The translations under genes were made by a program, and so were the position numbers. Shown in pieces: positions 19,041-27,147 of a stretch of DNA of 27,147 nt; position 1 is the stretch's first letter; each line of letters opens with the position of its first letter. The DNA lies in assembly GCA_049999765.1 (NCBI GenBank), contig JBNGIQ010009459.1:261348-288494 (forward strand), written 5' to 3'. Origin of the DNA: Phaeoceros laevis (Eukaryota > Anthocerotophyta > Anthocerotopsida > Notothyladales). Below the pieces are notes generated by a model. The model was not told where the DNA came from. It saw only the letters and a program-made list of their open reading frames with translations, and made no database searches.

Positions 19041-21563
19041 TCAATGTCGATCACCACAGGAGCAAAACCCATCTGCAAAACGATGCACACTGTGTGCATC
19101 TCTGACAATAATATCCCGCTTTTCAAGCCTTGAAATGACCTTGGTGCTACTGTGGCAGTCATTGCACATACGAAGGTTCTTAGTAACTAAAAGTGTTGTT
19201 CCATCTGGAGTATTCAACAAACCATATGCAAGTGCCAACTTTTCAGCATGTCCACACAGCGCATCCTCCTTTTCACTCTCAGACACTGATTTCAGCACCA
19301 GTTCCGTGTGGGGTACATGGCCTCCAGTCTCCTTCAGCCGTAGGTTCACACTCCCTGGTTTGGAGGACATGGCATCCTTGTCTTCTCCTACAATGAACTC
19401 ATGCACCGTCCCCCTCACTTCAATGCAGGCCTTGGCGGCCTTCTTCTTAGCCCCGGCAGACTTTCTCATAGTCTCTATCCTGTCAACGTCCGTCCACATC
19501 CCTGCATTTGCAAAGATATTTTCCAAGAGCACATATGCACTTGCATTTTCAGGTTCCAGTTCAATAAGCCGTTCAAAACATCGCTTTCCACGCTCAATGT
19601 CCTTGTGGCTTTTGCAAGCATTCAACAAGGATGTCCACCCAACAACATGATTCCCAAATGGCATAGTTTGCAGCATGTTTTCTGCCTCATCCAAACAGCC
19701 TGAACGCCCGAGCAGATCCACCATGCAGTTGTAGTGATAAATCGTGGGTACAACTCCATGGTCCCGTTCCATAGATGCGAAGTAATGATGGCCTTCGTCC
19801 ACGAGCCCATCATGACAGCATGCACCCAAAAGACAAATGAAAGTAGTGCCATCAGGCTCCGTACCTTGCTTCAGCATATCTTCAAACAGCTGAAGTGCTG
19901 ATCGGCCATCACCGTTCTCAGCATAGCCATTGAGCAGAGCATTCCATGTCACCACATCTCTGAAGCGCACCCTATTAAAAACGTTGTGGGCATCCTCTAG
20001 GCTGCCACACTTTGAATACATGTTCACCAACGAGTTGCTGATTGCCAAATCAGCTTCCAGACCCCTTTGCTGAACCTGTGCGTGAAGCTGCTTCCCCTGA
20101 CCCAAAGCTCCAACGCTAGCGCATGCTTGCAAGAGACATGCAAAGGTTACATGATCAGCCAGAGTCACACTATTTTGTTCCATGGTTGCATACAGAGAGA
20201 TTGCTTCCTTACCTAGCCCAAGATGGGCATATCCTGCAATCATCACATTCCAAGTCACCACATCCCTGTGAGGCAATCTGTCAAAAACTTCGCGAGCATC
20301 CTCCAAACTCCCACATTTTGCATACATGTTCACCAAAGAGTTCCCAACAACTACGTCACACACAAGGCCCCTTTGCTGAATCTCTCCATGGAGCTCCTTC
20401 CCCTTCTGAAGAGCTCCAATGCTGGCACATGCTTGCAAGAGGCCGACAAATGTCACATGATTTGGTGAAGCCATGGCAAGTTGCTTCATACTTGCATAAA
20501 GGTCAAGGGCTTCTTGGCCCAACCCATGCTGTGCGTACCCTGTAATCATGGCATTCCATGTTACCACATCTCTTTCTTGTAGGTTGTCAAACACTTCTCT
20601 AGCATCCTTCACGCTTCCACATTTTGAATACATGTCCACCAGGCAGCTGCCGAGAAACATATCCGGCTCAGCCAAACTAGCTAGAATGTCAGAATGGACT
20701 TCCTTGCCACCACCCAAATCTGCTGCCAAGGCACATGATTTTAGGACAGCCAAAAACACGTTGTTGTTAGGCTTCACAGTCGACTGGAGCATCTGGCGAT
20801 ACAATTTCAAAGCCTCCTTGTGTTCAGTATGCGCCATAATAATGGAACTATACATATACTCGTTTGGTGCAGCTACCATACTAAAAACCTGCATTGCCTC
20901 CTCCAATCTCCCGTGAGAAGCATACATGCGGATAATGTGGGTTGCCAAAAATGTGTTGCACTTGTACCCACTTGTGAGACAGAGAGCATGGACATGCCTG
21001 CCAAGGACCAAATTCTTCTCTTCCATGCACCTCTTAAGGACTCGATAAAAAAGAGTGGTGTCCACATAGGCTCCTCGCTGCACCAGGAGGTCCAGCAATT
21101 CGACAGCCTCAGGGAGCTGTATCTTCCCAGATAGAATCTGTGCCATCTCACTCGATTCAAAACTTGGAGGCCTCTCCTCGTGAGACCCCGTTTGAGCATC
21201 CAACCTGGCTAGCTGAATATCCACCCAGACAGGCTTCCACCGGTTGTCCAGCCATAGCGCCTCCTTGGACATTTTGTGGCTAAAGTCAGGCTGGCGAGAA
21301 CTTTTCTTTTCCCTCCTGTTGTCCCACCACTTGGCAGGCTCTAGGAAGAAGTCCTGCCACAGCAGTTCTTGCCGCCTCATTGCGCTTCCACGCTTGATCT
21401 CCCATTCGGGGTATTGCACTTGGGCAGGAGCCGAAGACGGTGAGAGCACGAGGCGGGGGAGCACGGCAGTAGACTTCGTAACAGAAGCAGGATGATTGCC
21501 GTGGACTCCATTTCCTGTCACCGTATGCCCCACCAGCCCATTTCCCGACATCGTTTGCGCCAT
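19041..21563 (-). CDS. PPR-DYW (DRH variant) RNA-editing factor with N-terminal PDF motif
   Basis: Intronless, 840 residues. PLS-class PPR proteins bind single organellar RNA sites, and their DYW domain edits the target base. Order: N-terminal PDF motif, residues about 69-113 (WQDFFLEPAKWWDNRREKK, PDFSHK, EALWLDNRWKPVWV), as in organellar single-strand DNA-binding OSB proteins; an L-S-P-L-S-P-L-S-P-L-S-P2-L2-S2 array, about 169-640 (for example RDVVTWNAMITGYAQHGLG); E/E+ region, about 640-710; DYW domain, about 710-840. HxE is GHAEKLA (H772, E774) and CxxC is CNDC (C800, C803), so zinc binding looks intact. The PG box is degenerate (KKAAKACIEV) and the end is CSCGDRH rather than CGDYW. ATG 21563 is the first Met after an in-frame TGA upstream; a GTG at 21575 is not used. 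Mitochondrial or plastid location is expected, but no clear transit peptide is seen in this start. Confidence 0.92.
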   Translation of the reverse strand: MAQTMSGNGLVGHTVTGNGVHGNHPASVTKSTAVLPRLVLSPSSAPAQVQYPEWEIKRGSAMRRQELLWQDFFLEPAKWWDNRREKKSSRQPDFSHKMSKEALWLDNRWKPVWVDIQLARLDAQTGSHEERPPSFESSEMAQILSGKIQLPEAVELLDLLVQRGAYVDTTLFYRVLKRCMEEKNLVLGRHVHALCLTSGYKCNTFLATHIIRMYASHGRLEEAMQVFSMVAAPNEYMYSSIIMAHTEHKEALKLYRQMLQSTVKPNNNVFLAVLKSCALAADLGGGKEVHSDILASLAEPDMFLGSCLVDMYSKCGSVKDAREVFDNLQERDVVTWNAMITGYAQHGLGQEALDLYASMKQLAMASPNHVTFVGLLQACASIGALQKGKELHGEIQQRGLVCDVVVGNSLVNMYAKCGSLEDAREVFDRLPHRDVVTWNVMIAGYAHLGLGKEAISLYATMEQNSVTLADHVTFACLLQACASVGALGQGKQLHAQVQQRGLEADLAISNSLVNMYSKCGSLEDAHNVFNRVRFRDVVTWNALLNGYAENGDGRSALQLFEDMLKQGTEPDGTTFICLLGACCHDGLVDEGHHYFASMERDHGVVPTIYHYNCMVDLLGRSGCLDEAENMLQTMPFGNHVVGWTSLLNACKSHKDIERGKRCFERLIELEPENASAYVLLENIFANAGMWTDVDRIETMRKSAGAKKKAAKACIEVRGTVHEFIVGEDKDAMSSKPGSVNLRLKETGGHVPHTELVLKSVSESEKEDALCGHAEKLALAYGLLNTPDGTTLLVTKNLRMCNDCHSSTKVISRLEKRDIIVRDAHSVHRFADGFCSCGDRH

Positions 21564-21639
21564 CTCCTGGAACACGAATTTGCAAGGTACCGTGGCTTTG
21601 TGCTTTTTGCTTCTCGCTCACATCAGGAACACCATCAAA

Positions 21640-21829
21640 TTCCATTCTGGAGGGGATTAAGTGGGGTTGGGGGATTCAGTAGTGTAGGACAGTGAAGGCG
21701 CACAGGTAGTGAGCGCACATTCACTGAGGGCGTTCTTGAAGCACTGTGAAATGCTTCAAGGGGCGATGTAGGCATCAGGGGAAGGCCCTGTTTTCCAGGG
21801 CTGGAGAGCCGAATGGCTACAGTAGCCAT
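21640..21829 (-). other. Candidate upstream transit-peptide exon of the PPR gene
   Basis: On the minus strand an ATG at 21829 opens a frame rich in Ser, Arg and Pro with only one acidic residue (MATVAIRLSSPGKQGL...), resembling an organelle transit peptide, about 80-270 bp before the PPR start. Possible donors occur inside it (TCA|GTGAAT), and acceptors lie before ATG 21563. No single splice choice is compelling. It may instead be leader sequence read by chance. Confidence 0.25.
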
Positions 21830-22030
21830 GGACTTCAAAGACTTGGAACACTTCCTTCCCAAAACTCTATGTGCCAACTCTCCTGCTGCAGTGTTGGACC
21901 CAAGCCGATCAATATACTGTAGGTCTCTAAAACTGTCCATCTGTCGGATTCTGTCCCGAGGCACATGTGCTCAGGTTTGTGAGTCGTCAACATACTTGTC
22001 TACCTGGAACTTGAGCGCCTGGCAACCACT

Positions 22031-22063
22031 CTGACCGGGGTCACCTGTCGCCACCCCGGTCAG
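22031..22063. repeat. Perfect 11-bp inverted repeat, 11-nt spacer
   Basis: CTGACCGGGGT at 22031-22041 and its exact complement ACCCCGGTCAG at 22053-22063 flank an 11-nt spacer. It could be a dimeric protein-binding site or a hairpin in an upstream leader. Confidence 0.85.
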
Positions 22064-22219
22064 TGTACTCCGTAGTTCCTAGTTATGCATACGGTAGAGG
22101 GAGGCGGCGAGGAGAGAGGGTGGCGAGCACGGAGGGGGCATGGCATGAGTCATGCGGCGAGGGCGGGGCGCGTGGCGCACCTGGCCACCAGTTTTTTAGC
22201 TCTCGCCACTCTGGAGCCT

Positions 22220-22278
22220 TCTCGGCGACTTGATCGGCACCTAGTCATCAAGAGGCATCTCGGCGACTTGATAGGCAC
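22220..22278. repeat. 21-bp direct repeat pair, 38-bp spacing
   Basis: TCTCGGCGACTTGATCGGCAC (22220-22240) recurs with one change at 22258-22278. The first 8 bases appear a third time at about 22293. Confidence 0.8.
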
Positions 22279-22664
22279 ATCACGCAAGCCGTCTCGGCGC
22301 TCCCACGTTTCCTCCCGCTGTTCTCGCCTATGTAAAAGAGGCGTTACCCTGGCAACTTTCCGCTTTTTGCTCCTACTTTTGATGCTCCCGGTGGCACCAC
22401 GGCATGGATCCACTCTCTTCTCCAGCTGACATCGTCATCTGCTCTGAGTGGCCGGGCGGGGAATTCCCTCAGCGAAGCGTGTCTTGCTGCTGCACGCATT
22501 GTAGGCTCCTAGCTGTTTGGGGTTGGGAGTTGTGGGGCCTAGCTCCTTCCTCCTCCTTCTCTCAAGTAGCCAGGATTGAGCCGTCACGATAGGATACCCT
22601 TTCTCATCTTCGGCCGTTGGAATACGAGAATTGCTGGTGTCACTGGCGGGCGGAGGCAGATCAG

Positions 22665-25600
22665 ATGGATGATACCGACGCCGTGCTTGACACCTTTCGT
22701 GTAGGCCCGTCGACGCTGCTGGGGAGGGTGATTGCGCTCAAGGTCCTGTATTGCAAGGCATTCAAGGAGCTGGTGGTCTTGTTCTACTCCAAGACATCGC
22801 AACATCTGCGGAGATGGAAGCGTATGTTTCTGCGCCTGCTGGGGAAGGTGGTTCCTTTTCTGAGCCCCAGCAACCCTGGCGTGCTGCTGGCCAGCGTGGT
22901 CGCCATTGCTCTTGTGCTGCGGAGAGCCCGGCACGTTGCGGGCNNNNNNNNNNNNNNNNNNNNNNNNNNNNNNNNNNNNNNNNNNNNNNNNNNNNNNNNN
23001 NNNNNNNNNNNNNNNNNNNNNNNNNNNNNNNNNNNNNNNNNNNCGCTGCCAAGATGCTGGAGAACGGGGTTGAAAGGAAAAGTGATGGCTCGCTGTTCGA
23101 TGAGGATCTGGTGAGGGGCAAGTTGCGTGAGCTGCGGGACCGGCGCTTGGGGGTCGGGGTTGCGGACATCCTCTTCTGTATGCGAGCGGATCTGGTGCGA
23201 AATTTAGGAAACATGTGCAATCCGGAGCTGCACAAGGGGAGGCTTCATACGCCTAAACTCATTCGGGAGTACATTGACGAGGTTCGGCTGAATCTGCGCT
23301 CTGTGTGTGACACGGATTCTGATGAATTCGCTCTAGAGGAGAAGCTGGCGTTCATCCATGAGACCAGGCATGCTTTCGGCAGAACAGCGCTACTTCTTAG
23401 TGGAGGGGCCGCGCTGGGCTCATTCCACTTGGGTGTCGTCAGGACGCTGGTTGAGCACCGCCTGCTTCCTCGGGTGGTTGCTGGGGCCAGTGTTGGTTCC
23501 ATTATATGCTCCTTCACCGCCACTCGCACCTGGACAGAGCTTCAGAAATTCTTTGAAGAGGCACCACCGCCCATGCATTTCTTCGAATCCATGGGCAGCA
23601 TCTTCGCCACAGCCCACAGGTTACTGACTAGAGGAGCGGTTCATGATATTGGGCTGCTTCAGAGGAAGATGAGGCAGTTGATTGGGGATTTGACATTTCA
23701 GGAAGCCTATGATCTTTCTGGTCGGGTCCTTGGGATCTCTGTCTGTTCTCCTCGAAAGCATGAGCCTCCTCGATTGTTGAATTACCTCAACTCGCCTCAT
23801 GTCGTTATTTGGAGTGCTGTAACGGCTTCCTGTGCGTTTCCTGGTCTCTTCGAAGCTCAGGAACTTATGGCTAAGGACAGGCACGGGGTTTTGGGGCCTT
23901 ACCATAGTCCTCCTCAGGTGGGCCCTGAGGAGCCGCTTATTGGAAAGAGGCAATGGATTGACGGCAGCCTTGAGAGCGACTTGCCAATGATGCAGCTCAA
24001 GGAGCTGTTCAACGTCAACCATTTTATTGTCAGCCAGGCCAATCCTCATATTGCTCCACTTCTGCGACTGAAGGAGGTCATTCGGGCTTATGGAGGAGAT
24101 TTCGCGGCCAAAGTACAAGTTTCTCCTCCTTCCTACGTGTGGGGGTCTTGCTCTGGGCTAGACTTGTGCTGGCCTCACTTTCTTTTGGCCTTGCTTGTTA
24201 ACCAGTTTTGTCTGGTGGTTTTGCAGTTGGCCCATTTGGTGGAGATGGAAGTAAAGCACCGTTGCCATCAGGTACTAGAGATGGGATTCAGATTGGGTGG
24301 CCTAGCGAAACTGTTTGCTCAGGACTGGGAAGGGGATGTGACTATTGTGATGCCTGCAACGATTGCTCAGGTATGCTCTTACTGCCACGGCACCCTATGA
24401 TGTATGCGATGGACCAAAAGTTTGACCTGATGTGGGCAGCTCGAGTTACTTGGCATTTTGCTGTGCTGACATGGAGCCATACCTTTGTGCCATGTTTCAG
24501 TTTACGAGGATCATACAGAATCCAACCCCATCAGAACTAAGGCAAGCTGTCATGCAAGGACGGCGAGCGACTTGGGCAAAAGTTTCTGCAATTCAGGCCA
24601 ATTGTGGAATAGAGCTCATGCTAGATGAGTGTGTCTCAGAGCTTAATCGCAGGCGGAAAAGCCTTCGAGACTCTGACAAGGGTGGCCTCCAAGTGGTGGG
24701 TACGAGGTTATGTGCTGCAAAGCGTATTCCATCATGGAATTGTCTGGCTAGGGAAAGTTCATGGGGTTCACTGGATGAGGATGGCATAGAAGCAGCGTAC
24801 CACCAGGCTGGTGGACCTTGGGGAGGCCCGACAACTGTACGAAAACTCAGGCGAGCCTCCAATGATAGTGACAGCGACAGCGACAGGCCTGAAAACACGG
24901 AGCTCACACAGATGTCATGGACCAAGGCTGGAGGCCCTTTAATGAGGACAGCATCGGCGGCCACATTCATTCTTAGCCTGGAAACCGACCCTGAGAATGG
25001 TGCTCACCCCTTGAACAAGGATGAGTCCCCAAGACTTCCAGAGAGTGAGGCAGAATGGGAAGGTACTGTGTTGAATTCGGTGTATTTCCAGACTAGTCCG
25101 AGTCAACTGAATAGCCGGGGTAAACGGAGTGGGAAGAGAGCTAACAAGATCTCTGTAAAATTGGGGGGCGCACATGGTGCTAATGGCACCGATATGCAGA
25201 ATGGTGAAGGCGCTGCAGACATTAACACTTTTTCATTTCCCTCATATCCTCTGAAAAGATCTGCCAGTCTAGGTATGATTGTGCCAACAGCTCATTGTGA
25301 AGGAGAATTTGGTGCAAACCACAGTTCTGGTGGGTCCTTGTACAGTAAGAACCGAGACACGCTAATGAGTTGTAAGCTGCCTGCATTTGAGCTGACCACT
25401 CCACAGGATGACTGGTCTGATGCGGAGAAGTCGTGTTCACTGGAAGAGTGGGCAAGTCACAGTGGTCGAATGAACAGAGGTGATGATCAGCCATTTCTTG
25501 GTGGTCGAGACTTAGAGGAGAAGAGCCCGAGAGATTGTTGGTCGGAGTCTCTAAGTGGTCCTTCGCATCATAGCTTGGGTGGGTTGAAGGTGCAGTGCAG

Positions 25601-25673
25601 GGCTCTAGAAAGGGGTGCATTTGGCTCCTTCATCTCTCATGATGGAGGTTTTACCAGAGAGGACAGCCCTTGA
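22665..25673 (+). CDS. SDP1: SDP1-type triacylglycerol lipase (patatin domain), interrupted by gap
   Basis: Homologue of Arabidopsis SUGAR-DEPENDENT1, which starts breakdown of stored triacylglycerol at the oil-body surface. Exons: 22665-24112 (containing 100 Ns), 24227-24370, 24501-25673. Visible: start [20 protein letters not shown]; hydrophobic segment [15 protein letters not shown]; after the gap [29 protein letters not shown]; oxyanion loop [20 protein letters not shown]; nucleophile elbow GASVGS (GxSxG serine); [20 protein letters not shown]; catalytic Asp in [62 protein letters not shown]; and the conserved tail [15 protein letters not shown]. Frames before and after the N-run differ (see findings). 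Without the missing piece it is about 890 residues, a little longer than the Arabidopsis protein. Family is secure. Confidence 0.93.
22944..23043. other. Assembly gap of 100 Ns
   Basis: Exactly 100 unknown bases, the usual placeholder for a gap of unknown size. It lies inside SDP1 exon 1, in the stretch between the N-terminal hydrophobic segment and AAKML. Confidence 0.99.
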
Positions 25674-27147
25674 CAAAGGTCAGGCTGTGATCTCTGATAG
25701 GAGGGAGTGTGTACACTGACACTGTCATATTTTAGGTAGTTTTCGCAAGGGCAAATGGGTCGTTTGTTTCTAGCTGATGCAGCGACTCTTTGCAGGGCGG
25801 CATGCTGCTTGGAACATCTGTCTGCGGCCCCAATGAAACTTTTTGCGAGATTCCGTCAGCATTGCACAGTGTTGTTCTGCATTCCTCCTAGGGGTGGATG
25901 GTGGTGTCCTTGGAAGCTGTCATGTGTATTATAGTACAATTGTTCACTCTGCTGTACAGGGTGTGGAAGTTGTGGACACCATACCTTCTAGGTTCGCCCC
26001 TGTTTTCACATACGAGTTGTTGGTTTAATAGGGACCATGTTGATCCACCTACTTACTCTCTTTGAAGAAGCAAGTCCATACTCCTTGACCTCTCTGACTT
26101 CTTCAGGAGGTATGCCATTGTTTGATGTGGTAGTATCACAGTTCTCATGATTATTCTTTGCTATTCTTTATGCCTTGCAGTTTATAACTTTATATATGTG
26201 TAGTACGAGCCGTAGCGTGGGGAAAGGCTTCCTTTGTGGGGCTTCTCCTGGAAGGGTCTCCGTCGAGAGTACTGGTAACGGCTCTACCAAGTGCAATGTC
26301 TGGAGTCTGGACAATCAAATTGCAGAGTGTCCCAAACTCTGTAACAGACAGGATAACTGCGTAATGACTTTGTGTATGCTGTCCGACCTCCCCATGGTAC
26401 CTTAACTGCCTTATCCCTGAGGATCTGGAAAAACCAAGACATTGCAACCTTTGTGGTGAATTTTTAGGAGCAATCCTTGCGGAGGGTGAGGGTTGGTACT
26501 ACAGGTTTTCGCCTTGTCCTGACTGTGGGAGGTATCTTCGAAAAGGCTTTTTGTCAGGAAATTCCAGAAGTTTGAAATGTCTAGGCCTACAAAACTCGAA
26601 GTGACAAAGTTGCTGCTGTCAGCTACACAGTTTTCCTGTATCCCACTGATTCCCTGAACAACTGGGCACCGTCATCCCAGCCACAGAACTTGAAGTACAC
26701 TTAATATTCTCGTTCTGGCAAGTGGGCCGGGGAGCCGGGGAAAGAGCCTTCAGCGTGAAAACTGGTGTCACCGTGCCTGCTCCAAACTTTTGCCAACACA
26801 CTTGTTAAAACACGCAGTGGTTTAGGTTGTGTAGAGCTGCGAACTAGCAGACGTGGCCAAAGGAATGCTCTACTCGTTTTGCGGACGCCTACGAATTTGT
26901 CACAAAGTTGCTCGTTTTTGTTGAATGACTAGGCATCTTAGTTGCCGAAGCGTAGTTTACGGGAGGGGGAAGTTACGTGTCTGGCGTTAAAAACGGACTT
27001 CTTTCAAACCCGAAGCTTCGGAAGCGGCGTATTATATCGTATTTCGATTTTTCAAAATTTCAATTATGTTAAATACAAAATATATTCAAAAATAGAATTA
27101 CCTTTCTATCTTAGTACTTCCTACGACGGGATGGCGCGCCCCGTTCC
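25674..27147. other. Region downstream of SDP1, no gene seen
   Basis: This should contain the SDP1 3' untranslated region. I find no open frame with a recognisable domain, no tRNA and no clear repeat. The last ~110 bases (27030-27120) are strongly A/T-rich. A 10-bp palindrome, CGAAGCTTCG, lies near 27010. Any further gene lies outside the window. Confidence 0.5.

Larger units (their letters stand above)
21830..22664. other. Divergent promoter region between PPR and SDP1 genes
   Basis: The transcripts run away from each other. It contains a perfect 11-bp inverted repeat (22031-22063), a GC-rich stretch at 22085-22200 and a pair of near-identical 21-bp blocks (22220 and 22258). No coding sequence is recognised; the frames at 22085-22429 on either strand look like GC-rich noise. 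Confidence 0.5.

Noticed and set aside
18820-19650. Long plus-strand open frame (276 codons)
   Set aside because: It is antisense to the DYW end of the PPR gene and shows no domain of its own; the minus strand holds all conserved motifs.
22751-24400. Reading SDP1 as one frame from 22751 through the N-run
   Set aside because: Before the gap the conserved SDP1 N-terminus is in the frame of ATG 22665; the 22751 frame has no homology upstream of the gap, and its end runs through an intron.
1-27147. CRISPR arrays, bacterial operons, tRNA or rRNA genes, complete transposons
   Set aside because: No regularly spaced repeats, cloverleaf-forming sequence, transposase or terminal repeats were recognised; spliced plant genes dominate.

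Overview
This is land-plant nuclear DNA. It carries six spliced or intronless protein-coding genes of plant type, introns of about 80-180 bp with GT..AG ends (one of 605 bp, and a possible leader intron of about 1.5 kb), and roughly half G+C. Remnants and one intact copy of organellar RNA-editing factors (PPR-DYW family) end in CGDRH and CKGRP instead of the usual DYW tripeptide. Such variant DYW ends are, from memory, a mark of hornworts and ferns, which also do U-to-C editing. With the compact introns this makes a hornwort my best guess and a fern or lycophyte the alternative. The species is inference, not proof.

Layout, left to right. (1) 89-2768, minus: an ABCG half-transporter of the ABCG11/WBC11 (cuticle lipid exporter) type, running off the left edge, with one apparent frameshift. 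(2) 2769-5439: an intergenic stretch holding two diverged DYW-domain remnants head to head (3882-4291), a PPR-motif remnant (about 5278-5400) and three separate two-copy tandem duplications of 50-60 bp. (3) 5440-6556, minus: a pfkB-family inositol 3-kinase (MIK type). Just upstream on the same strand, behind a TATA box, is an exon coding a plastid transit peptide plus a twin-arginine thylakoid signal (6692-6981). It can be spliced in phase to the kinase. (4) 7263-11587, plus: a ten-exon FNBP4-like protein with two WW domains and a polyproline tract. (5) 13973-17561, plus: a five-exon ATOS-like (DUF4210 / Chromosome_seg) protein with a probable long leader intron. (6) 19041-21563, minus, intronless body: a PLS-class PPR protein with an N-terminal PDF motif (as in OSB proteins) and a DYW deaminase domain ending DRH. 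(7) 22665-25673, plus: an SDP1-type patatin-domain triacylglycerol lipase, interrupted by a 100-N assembly gap that breaks its frame.

The genes do not form a pathway or operon; they are neighbouring eukaryotic genes. Two divergent promoter regions (6982-7262 and about 21830-22664) and one convergent 3'-3' region (17562-19040) separate them. The points most worth following are the PDF-PPR-DYW:DRH protein as a candidate editing factor of unusual architecture, the orphan DYW:GRP fragment, the possible dual-targeted inositol kinase, and the recurrent ~50-60 bp tandem duplications.
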